A stretch of 64,000 bases of DNA from Typha latifolia (taxonomy: Eukaryota; Streptophyta; Magnoliopsida; Poales; Typhaceae), in contig CM034112.1 of the NCBI GenBank assembly GCA_019914945.1, forward strand, positions 3,185,001-3,249,000, given 5' to 3'. Each line of letters starts with the position of its first letter. The stretch's first letter is position 1. The position numbers were made by a program, and so were the translations under genes. Shown piece by piece: positions 21,915 to 35,915 of this stretch. Under the pieces are notes generated by a model. The model was not told where the DNA came from, did not search any database, and was given only the letters and a program-made list of their open reading frames with translations.

Positions 21915-24156
21915 AACTAACTAACTTGACTCAACTCGACTTAACTCCACGTGGTCGGATCATAACATTTACAGATCATATTAGGTTTGATACAAATTAT
22001 GTGTTTTTTAGATAATTTGGTGCAAGTTATTATTGAATAAAGGATCTAATACTGTTTTCACCCTTTTTGCAGTAATCAGCGCTATTATTTTGCTGTTAAC
22101 TTAACTTGACCGAAAATTAGAAGACATAAACACCCATTTGCCTAAACAATATTTTTATTAAAAAGTGTATAATAGAAAGAGGAGGGTATATTACAATTAG
22201 TTATAAGTCTATAGAATAATGGAATCTAATGACTATTAAGTATATAACACTAGGAAGAGGCAAATTGCAAAAATAACAAAGTTTGATGTATAAGATTTCT
22301 ATTATTATATATATTTTGGGGTACTTTAAAACAATGATATCGGGGACCTGGGGTCCACACTTGATCTTTAGTTGGGTAGTGGGTAGATTGTGCCAGCACC
22401 CTAAAAGAAAGAATGAAGATAGGAACATTTTAGACATTTAAAAAAAAATGTTTTGCAATAGATAGGATATTTCCTTTTTATGCCATCTGACTAAACAATG
22501 TTAGTATTAACCTAAACTAGGGTATTTTTTGCAAATGTTTTATAAAACGTAAGGCCCGATTTGTAAATATTGAAAACACAGGGTATAAACTACAAATACT
22601 TAAAAGGGCAAGTGTTAAATACAACTTTCCAAAAGAAATGAAAAAAGTGAACATTGATATGGAAGTCTGCCTACTTTATAATTTTCTTTGCTGATCTTTT
22701 CTTTTATTGAATGATGCTATGCTTACAAACAGTTTATAAAGAAGATAATGTGGCATCATCCTGATCGTTAATAGTGATTGGTATGAGATAGAGAGAGAAA
22801 TTATCAATGATAAGGATGATGCGATATCAATAGTGTTTGTAGAATGTTTGTAAACATAGCATTACTCTTTTTTTCTTTGCTGATTTCATTTTGGATATGT
22901 ATAAAATGAGTGGATCTGTGTGCTGATATTCGACTAGTAAAATCCAACCCATAATCCTTCTCTCTGTGTTTCACTACTTGCGTCGATCTGCCTTCCCCTT
23001 GTCGCAAGATGATCTAACATATTGTTTTCCTCTTTCTTCTTTTGATTTGATCAAATCAAGTTTAATATTTGGATCTGGAAATAGTGTACGCTCTAGTTTC
23101 TCCCTTCTCTATGATATGATGATGTGGATGTGATGGAAATATTTCTATAACTGGATTGTTGTCTACTCACCCGGATCTTGGGAAGTTTGAGAAATGTGAG
23201 GATAAATCCCTAGAACGTAATTTCTTCTATATGGTTTTGTATTCTTTTTCCTTTCTTTGTTTAATTTGTGAAATTTTATTCTCTTACGCATGAAGCGCCT
23301 GAAAATAGAAACTTGGTGTAAACACTTTAGTGGAGGTTTAAAGTGAAAAAGATTTGATTCACTCTAGATATGTATAAAGATTAGGAACTGTGTAATAATA
23401 AATTAAAAAGAAAACATTAGACGCTGGAGTAAGTGGTTATTAGATTTGGTGGTGAGACCTTTATTTAGTAAAAGAAGAGGTGAAGAAAAATAAAAACAAG
23501 GAATACAACATAGAAGTGCATGATAAGGATCAGTAAATTGAAATTGCTGTACTGCATCAGATTTCAGATGAGTTTTTTTTTTCCTTGAAGCACTGCTTTG
23601 ATATTTAGTGTTTACAAGTTATGTTTTGGTATAGAAGATCACCATCTTAAGTCTTAACTCCTGCTCCTGGATTGTTACTTGACCATAACAAAGCAATTAT
23701 CTAATACTTGAAGAACAATACATCAATTTGCCATTTATCATCAATCTTCCAAACAAGGGTACACAGCACATATCATTTGATTTATACAGGTACAATTAGA
23801 AATTCTTGGTTTGAAATAAGAGGTATTACCATAATGTGCTTTCAAGCTCTCTGCTAATGTAACAGAAAAGTAACTAAAGGGAAGAAGTATCATCTTCTTA
23901 TTGAGAAAAAGGAAAGCATGACTATCAAACATTCTTAATCTGTTGCTTCTTCTCCAGAACAAGTATGTACTAATTTGATCACTGAACATTGCTATTTCAT
24001 GGATGATCATAGTGATCCATCTTTCATTAAGACTAGTCCGACTGCAGGCTTGTTGGCAATAAATCCACTCCTTTGAGATGTTATTTCTCATTTAACTACA
24101 TTGAAATCAATCCAATATCATATCTTGTATTCTGTTATGTACATATCAAAGCAGGA
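21915..24156. other. Spacer downstream of the transporter gene
   Basis: AT-rich, no recognised gene. Around 22500-22640 there is sequence resembling one arm of a MITE (GTAAGGCCCGATTTGTAAAT), but I could not find a convincing partner arm. The last few hundred bases must contain the 3' UTR of the oligopeptide transporter. Confidence 0.45.
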
Positions 24157-27100
24157 TCAGGAGGAAACTGGACATCCCTCGACAACAATACCCTTTGCAG
24201 TGGGGCAAGAAGCCAGAGGACATCCATCCAAGTCGTTGCCCCACCAATTCAAGCTAACATTCTCCAGCCCCAAGCACAGATAAAGCAACACTGCCATGAA
24301 TGCCAATCCAGCATCCAGGGCACCTGATAGTAGATAGTTGTGCCTCTGCCACCAGTCGCGCCGGTATCTGTAGACCACAAAGCCTGAGAAGAAACCTACA
24401 AGAATCCAAGTGGTGTAGTTGACGGCTGTCGCAGGAGGCATCATTCCAGTGGCCCCAATCAAAACTGGCATGTTGATGAAGCGTATCCATCCTTGCCGTG
24501 GGAAAGCCTTGTGGGCGAGCCAGACGAGGAGAGGAGCGATTGCCCCAATCAGGAAGGACCAATTGATGGCTGAGTAGTAACCAAGGTCTCCAAAGATTCT
24601 GCGAGGACCAATAAGACCCCATATGACTGAAGCATCAAAGAACACATGGTCACTCGGGCATGTCCATGGGCTGTCTGAAGAGAGGAGTTCAGTGTTGCAA
24701 ATGTTTGGGATTGTGTCCATGAGCCACCATGCAGTTCCGAGATACACAAATGCAGCTATGAGGGTTCCAACCACCTGTTTGTTTATTCAGTCAGTCAGCT
24801 TTTATGGAGGCAATCAGCATTTTCCAAACTTACCTGGTAATCTTCTTGCATCATTTTATTTTAAGAAGTTCAGCCTTATTTGAGATGGTAACAATGCAAA
24901 GGCATTAACAGCTAAAGATTAAGAGTGGAAACTGACCTGAGCCATGAACATAGTTCTGGGTGGAATCTTCATGTAATGCCCCAGTTTGAAATCTTGCAAA
25001 AATGTCAAGGCCTGTGTCATGCTGATGTACCCATAAACCTTGAAGCACATATTTGCTACTGGGCGTCCAGGGTACAAGTAGCCCATGATATACTCTGTAA
25101 TGATGTTTAAGCCTGGCGTCTGTTTCATTCAACGAAAGAAATTTTACAGTTTTACTTGGAAATGAACTATCTAAGACATCCAATGTACCTGATTTGTAGT
25201 TGCTGTGATGATTCCAATGGGAAGAGTGAAGAAGATGGCAAGAGCACAGGCAAGCAAAACACCCCACCATGGCAATTGTAGTTGGTCAATGTAATACTCA
25301 CATGCAAATACTGTGAGTGCAATATTGGCAATAAGGATGCAAACAAACCACCACTCTGGAACCTGTTTATATCTACTCATGAGCCTTGTGTGCACATCCA
25401 TCTTCTTTTCTTGGAATGCTGACTTGCTCATCTGCCAAACTTCCCTACAACAGAGGTGATTGATTACATGGTTATTACTCCTTCCTAGTTACCTAGATTA
25501 TTCGTTACCAGTTGAACATAATTGAATTTTCCCAGTTGTCAACAAACACTATTTGGTATTCTCTTCAAAAACAGGTGTTTCGAGTGACTTCTGTAGCAAA
25601 GCAAATAGACTTGCAGACCAGTTTCATGCAACCAAAAGAGCTAGATGATGACAATATAAAGAGCAAAGGTAAATTACCTTCCGTGGAAGAGGAGAACATG
25701 GGAAATTGTAGCAGTAAGTGACGCAAAGCCGACACCATAAGTCATCGCAAAGAAGGTGCTCAAATAAAGCGGGCCATTCTTCTCATAGGCCTCAACATCA
25801 AGGTGGAAATCAGAGTCTATGATGCTAGAGATGTTGTAGTTCTGACCAGTGGATGTAAATAATCCATCTGAGAAGATGGGGAAAGTTTTGGCCTTGTAAA
25901 GGTTTAGCCAATAAGCAGTGGGGGTGATGACATACATGATGAGGATGAATCCAGCTGCAACATTAGCAGTTGCAAACCAGGGGCTGGCAAGTGGGCTGCC
26001 AAGGTAAGAGGAGATGGTAGACCAGTCGAGTCCGATGGCGCCAATGCCAAGGCCGTAGAGCCCTGAGCCAAGCTGCTGAGCAAGGACTGAGTGGGGAAAT
26101 ATCCAACAGATCCAAGAGAGGGAGGTTAACATCTGGAAGATGTAGCCTGGGAGAACATAATAGGCAAAGCTGCAAATGAAGGCCACCATGAAGAACTGGT
26201 TGCGAGTTAACCCCCCTTTTCGCCTCTCTTCCTTCTCATGGAGTGCCCTGTAGAGAAGATTCTGCCATGTTAATTGTAAGTATTTCTCATGTCCTACCAT
26301 TCTTTGGCATAAGCTTGTCCAGTATTTCATGTCAAATCTGAAAGTTTCAACAAGATTGCTGAGTTCCTCAATACTGCATATTCATAATTATTGACTTTTA
26401 GACAAATTCCTGGTCATGTTCTTTAGCAATGTTCTGCTGATGTTTTTAAATCTTTCTAGCAAGTGACAGCAGTACTATAGTGTTCTTCAAAGTTCAGCAT
26501 TTGCAATGTGGCCTTACTGCCCCCATTGATGCTTCTATTGTCTCCAATCCAGGGCAACTTTATTTCAACTCGAGTTGGTCAAAGTGGATCCAAATCAAGT
26601 TGCGTATGCATATATAAATAACACTTTTATTAGTTTATAGATACCTATACAGCTAGGTAGTATTTTTTTAATCTCACTTCTTAAACGTCAACTGCATGCA
26701 TGCTTTCCTATTTGATAGATCTACTTCATTTCTATAACAAGTATCTTTGAAGGTAACAATATATTTTTCAATTCTTCAATGTTATTCACATACTTGTGTT
26801 CCTTGAAAAGATTTACCTCATCCAACCAAATCAAGGTGTTAATATTGTCTTAATTACCTGTCATTATCCAGGCACGTGGTTGGTTTGTACTAGAAACAGA
26901 GAAGTGTCAACCTGATTAACACCCTAATCTAGGGTTAGTTCGGGATCTCCAATTGTTTTGTTAGGTTAGAATTGGCCTTATATTTGTTGATTGCAAGCAC
27001 TAATTATTCCCTTCAGACAAGTCGAAATAATTTATACTACTAGTTTGACATTACAAACCTACCTCCAAAGATACCTCTTTATGACCAACCCACTTGCAAC

Positions 27101-29120
27101 TCATTTAAGTTTAAGCTGTTGCTTATAACTACGTGAGCCAGTATTAATTTTAACAACCGACAGAATAATCTGAATTTCTAGGAAAAACAAGAACAAAAAT
27201 CAATGAGAAACCATTAATAAGTATTTTACCTATCTGTGATAGAGATAATAGATTTGGTTATTTGCGTGTTGATATTTAATAAATTTTCTATTTAGAGTGT
27301 TTTATATTTGAACTCATTATTATAATTTTTTTTTCATAAGGTTCGGCTTAATTTGTGGATCTATATATTAGAGAGGGCTAGTTTTTATTCTAACTTTATG
27401 TCTATAATAGATCACACATGATTACATGCTAATTTTATTTTCATTGATTAAATCAATCCTTTTCCTTCTTCATGAGGCTTAATAAAGATCAAATAGAGGT
27501 GGCCTTTTGGGGCCTAATTAAATCATTTTCCATAGCAAGTATGTTACATGATAGATTAATTTATAACACCATGTCAACGTGAGAATTAGAGTTTGATTAA
27601 GTTGTAAAGAAAATTACGTGGTAAGTAGAAATTAAAATATGGCAATTTAGGATATAAATTAAGTAACAAAAATATCCATACAATACCTGAACAGGGACAC
27701 CTGCACCAAGTTGTAAGGCCACCACATGGTCGCCGGCTCCACCAGATACCGCCGGAATATTCCCGCCCATCCAAATCCCAACACCTACATCATAAATAAT
27801 AATATTATTATTTGTAGATATGGACTATACATTTTATATTCAAGTTTAAAAAAATGATCTATATATATATATATATATATCAATGATAACGAAAGTACTA
27901 TATATATTTGATTAAATATTTAATGTACAGTTTGTAGTCCAAATCACATAAAATTGCCGTGCTTAACCAATAATTGGTGAGATTGAATGCCTTTCTAGCC
28001 ACAAAAAGTAGATCTATAATTTTTAAAAAAAAAAAATTAAATGAATATATATTAAGAATGTTCTATATATATATATATATAAAGATATTCCCTTATCTAA
28101 CATATAAAACTTCTGGGAAATTTTGGTTAATTAACATGAAATTGTACGCCAAAAAAAAAAATTGTTCATTCCGATTTGAAAAGAAACAAATAAAATAAAA
28201 GCTCTTTATCACTCTCCAACTTAAGATGAGCATTTATTAAAATTCTGAGGCACAATAAATGACCGAGAAATATAAAATATATAATATCCAGCTTGTAATT
28301 AACCCCACAAGTTTCAATCCCATTCTTTTCACAAGTTTCAATCTTGATAAGAGATTGAACATTTTTCTAGCATTAAAATAATAAATCTTCCAGAAAAAAA
28401 AAGAATTATATTTTCCAAAAATTATATGTAAATCTTTAGCGAGGAAAATTAAAAAAAACTAATATTTATTAAGCTTTTGGATCAAATGAATCTATAGTAC
28501 CTGCGTGGTGAGGACGACGAGGAGCGAGACGAAGAAGGTGATATGCTGCCTGTAGAAGACCTTAACGGCGGTGATGACGTGGATGGCGTAGACGGTCCCG
28601 GCGCCGGAGTTGGCGAAGATGGTGATGAGGACGTGCTCCTTCATGTTAAAGGGCCCGGGGTTGAGGGTGAACTGCCACGCCCGACCCTCGAAGAACACGC
28701 GGTCGGTGACGACCGCCGCCATCAGCCGCCCGAGCGGCACCACCGCGATCTGCGCCGAGATTGACGTAATGGTCAACGGCTCCTTCCGGTACCAGAAGAA
28801 CTGGTTCAGGAACGACAGCAGCGCGCACGATGCCGTCCCCAGCACCCACATCCGGAAAGTCAACGCCGGGATCGACGGGTCGTCGCTAACCGGCACGGTC
28901 AGCGCCACCTGCTCGATGGGGGAGTTCTCCTCCTCCTCTTTCCCCCCGCCGCCGGAGGAGGAGGTAGAGGGGCCGGAAGCGACCACTGCATGGTTGTTAA
29001 TTAATTCATTAATTAATATAGATAGAGGATTAGAGAGATTAGAGATGGGTTAATCTTATTCTTACATAGAGGAGCGGTGATTTGATCATGGTGGTCTTGT
29101 TCTTCTCCATCGGATCCCAT
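24157..29120 (-). CDS. Oligopeptide transporter, PT clade of the OPT family
   Basis: Seven exons: 29120-29066, 28985-28501, 27784-27687, 26247-25678, 25444-25189, 25119-24937 and 24774-24157. All introns are GT-AG, phases agree, and the join is 2,265 bp, 754 residues, the normal OPT size. It has the two PT-clade signatures: NPG in [14 protein letters not shown] and KIPPR in [14 protein letters not shown]. Hydrophobic segments occur throughout, including [20 protein letters not shown] near the N-terminus and the C-terminal [15 protein letters not shown], fitting a multi-span plasma-membrane protein with a hydrophilic N-terminus; the tail [20 protein letters not shown] is typical. OPT proteins move small peptides or metal ligands with protons. 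It resembles OPT4/OPT7-type members, but I do not assign a number. The first small exon ([18 protein letters not shown]) is chosen because its T joins TG to keep phase. No broken residue seen. Confidence 0.93.
26248..27686 (-). other. Largest intron of the transporter gene (intron 3)
   Basis: 1,439 bp between LFR and ALHEKEE codons. AT-rich; no mobile element could be delimited. Intron 2 (27785-28500) contains two TA runs at 27860-27880 and about 28063-28080. Confidence 0.75.
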
Positions 29121-31574
29121 TGAGTTTGCGTCCTTCTCCAAAGAATGGTAGGTAGATTCCCTTTTTGGCTTTGGTTTTCTAGAGCTTCTATATCTTTGGA
29201 GATTCCATATTGGTATCTGGTGGTAGCTAGGAAAGAGAGAGAGAGAGAGAAGTTACGTAATGTTATTGATTGCTTGATGGGTACAAGTTATGCTATATTT
29301 GTAAGTAACTATAGTTTGCTAGAAAAACTTACACACGGTCAAAACAATAAGCATGATCAGCTTTTCTCTGTATTACGCTTTTATATGAAACAATTTAGTA
29401 GTCATCCATAATGTTTTGTTTTTCTTTTCTTTTGACAAAAAAAATTATACTAGTTTGGTTCAATGAAAATCTAGTGTTAATCCCGTTGCCATATCACCGG
29501 AATAGGCACGGATATTGGGGTTGAGATTTAGCACAGGCAATCGACAAGCAACTTCTCACTCGCCCTAATTCTATGTGTTTTTCAAATGCAATCGAGATCA
29601 TCAAATATGTGTGATTAATATGCAGACACGCACCAATTAGACGGGTTGGCTCATATTGAATCCTAATTTTAACCCGCTTAGCGTGAAATCAATTTCTAGC
29701 AAAGGGTGAGCTAAATAAATTTAAATACAATAATTTTGAGGGTTGAAAATAGACTCATTTATAGCTCGATTGTGGCTCAGGCTCATCAAATACTTTAAAA
29801 GTTTAAGCTGGAGTTTTATATTTTCAAGTAAAAATAGATACGACAGAAACCTTTATTCTAAAAATTAAAGTTATTAGAAAGGTAACTTTTATATTTTATA
29901 TTATAATAGATAGGATACGTCCAACTTGAGATATGAAAACAAAGAAGGTGGGCCATCATAGTGATACAGCGATGCGATTATTATTTTATGGGACCAATAA
30001 TAATTAATGGATGTGCTATTTTCCAAGCATGTGACAACGAAAAGAAAATTTCAACATAAAAAAAGAGTTAGCCATACGATTAGTATTTGCCTCGGAAAAA
30101 GAGATTTCACTAATTAGACAGTGGTAAAATTATATTCGTAATTATAATCTTTCTTCCACCAGGATTTAGATACGAATAGTAAACTTAATTACATTCATAA
30201 CAATCTTTTATACTACTTTTTCTATAGTATCTCAAATTATATAGATATACGAATATTGATTTAGATAGTAAATTCCCACACTCATATCTTTATCTATATA
30301 GTTTATTTAATATGATTACAAATTTAAATCTCAAACCATATTGGCAAAACAAATCGAAACTGTTTAGATTTAATCCAATTTATTTTCAAGGAACGGGAAT
30401 GACATTTTGTGACGTATCGATCCATTTAGATAGTTGATATGAAACGTGAATGCTAATTACTCTTTCTCATTCTTATTTAGAAAAAATTATTAAACCTAAT
30501 ATGACATTCTACTGTATTCAAAAACATAATAAGAGTAAAAAAAAAAATTGAAAAACTAAATGATGGGTATTTAACTTTTAATTAAATATACTATAATTTG
30601 TCAGTTGTAATTAGGTTAAAGTTAACCCAAGAAAAATTCTGGTGTTTTTAGCTATAGATTTTTACTCCCTTTCTTTCTTTTTTTTCTTGTTTGTGTCCTT
30701 AAGAAGCAAACGTCCATTTTATATCATGATGTATTGATTGAGGTGTTTTATAATTATTCGTTGCATGACACCGTGTTCTTCGTTTAGCGTCACGTTGTAT
30801 GGCCAACTAGGAATTAGAATCTTTTGTCGGTTTCCATAACCTACTTTTCGTAAGAAAAGGATCCGAATCTAACTGATGTTACTTAGGCCCTAAATAATGA
30901 GTTTAACTGTGCTTATCTTTAAAATTAACTTTAAAGTCAAGCTCGTTCAAATAAACTTGATAAGACTCAAAATAATATATATATTATATTATAATTCTAT
31001 TATATTTTAAGATTTACTTAAGTGGATTGTTATGTACACTTATATTTTAAGTCTATTAGTTTATATTTTTAACTTATTTAAGCTTGATTCAAGTCTAAAT
31101 CAAGCTTTATTAGACTCAAAATTAGCTTGAAATTAAGTCGAATTGAAATAATTTCAATTCAAGCTTGGTCACAAATATAGGTTTAATTCAAATCTAAATC
31201 AAGCTTAAATTTGAATTGATTAAGACTTGAAATTATTTATTGATCGACTTGAGCTTAAAATTATATTCATAAAATTACTATTTTATATTTAATAAAATCG
31301 CTAATTCAGATAATAATTTAATTTTTACATCCAATAAGACTCGGTAATTGGTATGTGTGTATCTACGTGGGTCAAAAACTCTGGTATATTGGTCAAAATT
31401 CGAGAATTTACTGGCTTGCATATTAGCCATAGTTCATGGGGGTAAAACTATAATTTCTCCTTTATATAGTTTTGTTTGCCTCGACATATTATCGCACCCC
31501 AAATAAGCGATCTCAACTTTCTACGCTTTACATCAGTTCCCTTCTAATACGTCGTTTACCCTTGTTGCTACGTT
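29121..31574. other. Upstream region of the transporter and AT-rich spacer
   Basis: The transporter promoter lies at the left, with a short GA run near 29239-29251 in the probable 5' UTR or core promoter. Further right, 29690-29850 and 30890-31340 carry degenerate GAGCTTG/CAAGCTT-rich repeat sequence of the type also seen near 63.4 kb. No gene. Confidence 0.5.
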
Positions 31575-31721
31575 TGCACAGGAGCTGTTCGAGGAAATGC
31601 CTGTGAGAAACTCGATACCGTGGAGGATGATGATTTTATCTTCGTACAGGCGGTAAGGTACAAAGAAGCTGCAAGGAACTGGGATGCTGGAGATGAGGTG
31701 AGAGACAACTCATCAATTTTT
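31575..31721 (+). pseudogene. Pentatricopeptide-repeat gene scrap
   Basis: In one frame AQELFEEMPVRNSIPWRMMI resembles a PLS-type PPR motif (A-R-x-L-F-D-E-M-P-x-R-N-x-x-x-W). In a second frame immediately after, YKEAARNWDAGDEVRDN resembles the E-motif region (Y-A-x-x-G-x-W-D-x-x-x-x-V-R) found near the C-terminus of such proteins. A frameshift and an internal deletion would join the two, so this is a fragment of a dead copy. Confidence 0.45.
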
Positions 31722-31954
31722 TTTTTTTTTTTTTGTGTGTCTGTGCAAATAATTGCCTATATGTCGACCTTATTGCAGAACAGTCTATTCCTTTTGCTAA
31801 TATTCCAAGTATTCTATTCCTTTGATTAGAACAGCCTTCTTCTTCTCACTTTTCCCTTCTTGCAAGACAAAAAAAATCATTTTTATAAGCAGGCGGAATA
31901 GTGCAAATATGGCTTAAAGGAAAGGAGGAGCTTTTTTGCAATAAGTATCTCATT

Positions 31955-32310
31955 TAGTATTTTTTTGCATGTGTATGGTATACCCATGAAAGCTCTTTGT
32001 TCGCTTTGTATACCCTTATACTCTTCTAGTTACTTATTAATAATTATATGTTAAAATTTGAACTATTTATAGATGAAAAGACAAATATGTTCCTAATTAA
32101 GAGTCATGTATGAAAAATGTAGAAAGTTGTTTTATCTTTTTACTATTACGTGGATCAACTGTTAACTTTTATAAGGTATGTATACATGCAAAAAACAAGA
32201 ATTTTTAGGAGTATCCATATACAAATCAAGTTCTTTAAAGAGTATATGTATAAATATCAATTTTGGAGGGACATATAAACAAGGTATACAAGCAAAAAAT
32301 TATAGTAAAC
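31955..32310. mobile_element. Possible MITE with imperfect inverted arms
   Basis: The left side (TTTGCATGTGTATGGTATAC) and the reverse complement of the right side (TTTGCATGTATACATACC and TTGCTTGTATACCTTG) are loosely inverted. Related words occur in the RABA3 intron near 3100-3430. Ends and duplication are not resolved. Confidence 0.3.
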
Positions 32311-32695
32311 AATATGGGTCAATACGAATTGTGGCAGTGAAATATCAACACCAATATGGGGAAAGCATCTCAATCAAGGTTCCCAATCGGGATCGATATC
32401 GGTCGTCCAGAATAACGATACGTATATCGGCCGTTTGTATCGGATCGGATTATTTTTTAATTATATAAAATTCTAAATATTATTTAAAAATGCAGAAAAA
32501 TGTAGAAAAATTAAAAAAAATGATAAAAAATAAAAAAAACAAAAATTACTCACATATTAAAAAATATATTAACTTACTCAAAATTTAAAACTTTGATGAA
32601 TACCGAGCTGGTTCTCATAAATTTATATAGTCTTCATCATCATAATCACCATAAATTTGTAAATATTAATGTCTGGGACCTGATGCTCCAAAAAG

Positions 32696-35525
32696 TTATT
32701 CTATTATATTAGTCATATTGTATGGATCGTGTGTTGTGACTTGCATCTGAGGAGGATAATAACCAGCATTTGGATCTTGTGGCTGAGAATACTGACGATA
32801 CTAAGGATAATAACTAGCATATGGATCTTGTGATGGCTCCAAACAATAAATACTCGATGTACCATAATCATAGAAAGCAACATTCTCATGACGATGTCGC
32901 TGATATGTATATACATAATCAGTTTCTCTGTCTTCAATCCTTATGCTTCTTTGACTTTCCTCAACAAATGTAGATAGAACGATCTCACCACCATATCAGG
33001 ACTATGACTAGTACTAGTAGATATACTATCTCTTGCTGCTGAACAACTCGTACCAGCCTCTGCCCTCGTCATGGTCTCTCCTAATATCTCATCTAACTAT
33101 AGGTTATCTCTGTTATCTAATAACCTATCTTCTATTATCTAATAACCTGTCTTCTATTTCTCTGATCCATGGAGTCAAAGGGTCTTTTTCATTAAAAACA
33201 TAATTTAAATCAATTAGTTGTTCATTTTATGCCTTTCTTCTTAAATTTCTCTTCCTCAACCTCATATTATAATGACAAAAAACTAACTTCAATCTTTCCA
33301 TTGTCAATCAGTTGAATGTTTTGTATGGATTAAGGAGAAAGTAGTCCAATTTCTTTCACACTGTGATGAAGATACAGTTTGACTTAAAATTTTCTTTGCT
33401 ATTGACATCAAATTTGATGCTTCCTCCCATCGATAGATAGACCACCATTCAGCTGGAGTGTTATGAGATATAGTTGCAGTAACTTTAGCAGTACTGAATT
33501 GCTCAGCTCTCAATCTGTATCTCTCCATCTGAAATCAGAAATATATTATTAGCCTATTGCATGCTGATTATATTGAAAGTTAAAACTTGAAACAAATAAT
33601 AATAAAATTATTTAATTGAATCATAACTCACTTCTTTATTATAAAGGATTTGTTAATGAATATCAGGCTCAAGCTTGCTGATTACCTTTCTAACTCCCAA
33701 CAAGAATTCACTATCATTATTGACATTTTTAGAAAATTAAAATCTTGGATTAAGAAAATATCCTGTAGAAATTTAAAATTTGTAAGCATTCAAATTTTTA
33801 AATATTCATAAATAAAAGTAAATTAGTAAATTAAAACTTAAAACTTAAAAGCATGCTTACCAGCAGCGTGTTTATCTCTATATAGTTGTTTGTTCCATTT
33901 AGAATCAATTATCTTCCACCACTTTCTATAACTTTGGTCCACATTTTTTTTATTGATTATTTTGCTATGTCCATTGTCTCATATAAGAAACCCATCTTAG
34001 ACTTGTCATCACTGTCTACAAGTCTTAATATTTTGACAAAAGACTCAAATACTGCGGTTGTAATTGTAATATTATCCCAAAATACATTTCCAAGAGCCAT
34101 ATTTTTCTAAGTTTCACCAAAAAATTTATCTTTAGGTTTCATATTCTTAATTTTTATAGACCACTCTTGTGATGTAAACATCCTCATAATATCATCCTTG
34201 TAACGCATGATGCTCTCCAAGGCTAAAAAGTGAGTAGCAAATCTAGTGACGCCGGGTCTTATGATCTCTCTACCACCAGTCATATGCCTGAGTAAATTAA
34301 GAACCCAACCATGGTTATATATAAAATTTGTTAACCTTTGACCTTCACGTATGATCACGTCAATTTCAGACTCTTTTACAATATCCTCTAACATTAGATA
34401 AATACAATGTGCAGCACATGACGTCCAATATAAATGAGGTCTTTTTATCGTCAGTAAATTTTCAGCAGCTTTATAATTTGCCCCATTATCAGTAACCACT
34501 TTGACAACTTTTTTTTTTACCGATTTCTTGTACCACCTCATCCATCAACTAACAAATATAATCTGCATTTTTTAAATGAGCAGTAGCATCCACAGACTTT
34601 AAAAATATTGTCCCCATGCCAGAGTACACTAAGAAATTAATTATATTTCTTCTTTTTTGTGTCTTCCACCCATTACACATCAGTGTACAACCAAATTCAT
34701 CCCAATACCGTTTAAATGCCTCAATGTAAATATGAAGTTCATCTACCTCTGAGTCAAGATAGTTAGTAGCAATATCATTTGAACTAGGAGACGGAACACC
34801 AGTCCCTACAGATTGTATAGCATCCACCATAGTATGATAGTAAGGACTATCAACTACATTGAAATGAATATGGTTGTAGAAGAAAAATTTAGAGATAGCC
34901 CTACCAATGTGTTTCTTTGCATTTGTAATTCCTTTGAGAGCTGTCTTGATGGAAGTCTGTGTACGACACTTTTTTTCTAAAGATATGTATCCATTGGTCT
35001 AATATTTCTAGACTCTGCTGTAACACCAGGAGTTCTATGGGTAGAACTACTGCCCTCATATTCTCTCTCTCCTCGTATATTAACTAATTTAGATCTCTAA
35101 AAGTTACCACTAGTGTTTCTTCTCATCTCTTCCTCTTCTCTATGCATATTTCTGCTCTCTTTCATTGTCCTCCTCATCTGTCTCTCCTCCTCATCCTTTT
35201 CATTTTGCTCATTGTTATCATCATCAATGTGTACAGGATTATGCATCAATTCTTCACGAACCATTGACTCTCTTTGTTGTGCAGATTGTTTATCCTTTTT
35301 TTGCCAATTAAATGAGCCAACATCTATTTTTTAACTTTCAAGGACACTTGAGTGCAAGCTAATACATTTCCTTATCTTCTAGCTAAATGTTCTTTCAAAC
35401 GGCTGACACCACCACTAATTTCCTTTCCACACCAGTTGAATTTAACAAGTCTTTTATCTTGCCCAATAGTGTTGTAATATTGACACCCAATGTCAGTATC
35501 ATATGACTTCTCTTTTGGAGCCATT
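32696..35525 (-). pseudogene. hAT transposase (BED finger / DUF659 / hAT C-terminal dimerisation)
   Basis: Begins MAPKEKSYDTDIGCQYYNT at 35525, a BED-type finger in which the first cysteine position is Phe-Asn-Trp-Cys (KFNWCGKEISGG), so one zinc ligand seems lost. After a coiled, charged linker comes the DUF659/RNase H-like core with VVTDNGANYKAAENLL and CAAHCIYLMLEDI (34.4-34.5 kb), then the hAT dimerisation block PAEWWSIYRWEEASNLMS and SSSQCERNWTTFSLIHTKH (33.3-33.5 kb). The tail is rich in Tyr, Pro and Gln (QDPYASYYP, QPQDPNAGYYPPQ), ending with TAA at 32696. Several in-frame stops and frameshifts, for instance before the core at about 34542, make it inactive. Confidence 0.9.
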
Positions 35526-35802
35526 AATATTTTAACTCTGCAACTAAAAAACATAAACAAAAATCAAAATAAAATATAAAATAATTTAAAATTTATGAGG
35601 CATAACTGTATAAGCAGCATCAGTTGCAGCAACACCAGGTGCTGCTACCACTGCTGGTGCTGCAACAGCTGCTGCAGTGGCTGTGCAGTTGCTGCACAAT
35701 GAAAAAAAAATTAAAAACTGAAAAAAAATTACCTAAGGTCGTCGAAGATCGAGTTCGTCGAAGAACGTCGCCGGAGGTCGAGGTCACCGGAGATCTACTC
35801 CA

Positions 35803-35915
35803 TTGCTGATGAGAAAAAGAAAGAAAGAAAGGAGAGAAAGAAAGAAAAGAGAGAAAGAGAGAGAAAGAAAAGAGAGAGAGAAAGAAAAGAGAGAGAGGAA
35901 AAGGGAGAGAGAGGT
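35803..35915. repeat. Polypurine GA/GAAA tract in the hAT 5' region
   Basis: More than 100 bp of almost pure A and G, with AAAGAGAGAAAG-like units, between the transposase start and the right end of the hAT element. Open frames read through it on both strands are low-complexity artefacts. Confidence 0.85.

Noticed and set aside
22016..22640. A further long-TIR MITE
   Set aside because: One arm-like sequence (about 22530-22640) resembles MITE ends, but the opposite side gives no matching inverted arm.
24254..24622. Second minus-strand open frame within the last transporter exon
   Set aside because: Overlaps the true OPT frame that contains conserved residues; it is a frame shadow.
31620..31829. 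69-codon open frame as a small gene
   Set aside because: Its useful part is a PPR E-region scrap and the rest reads through a poly-T run.
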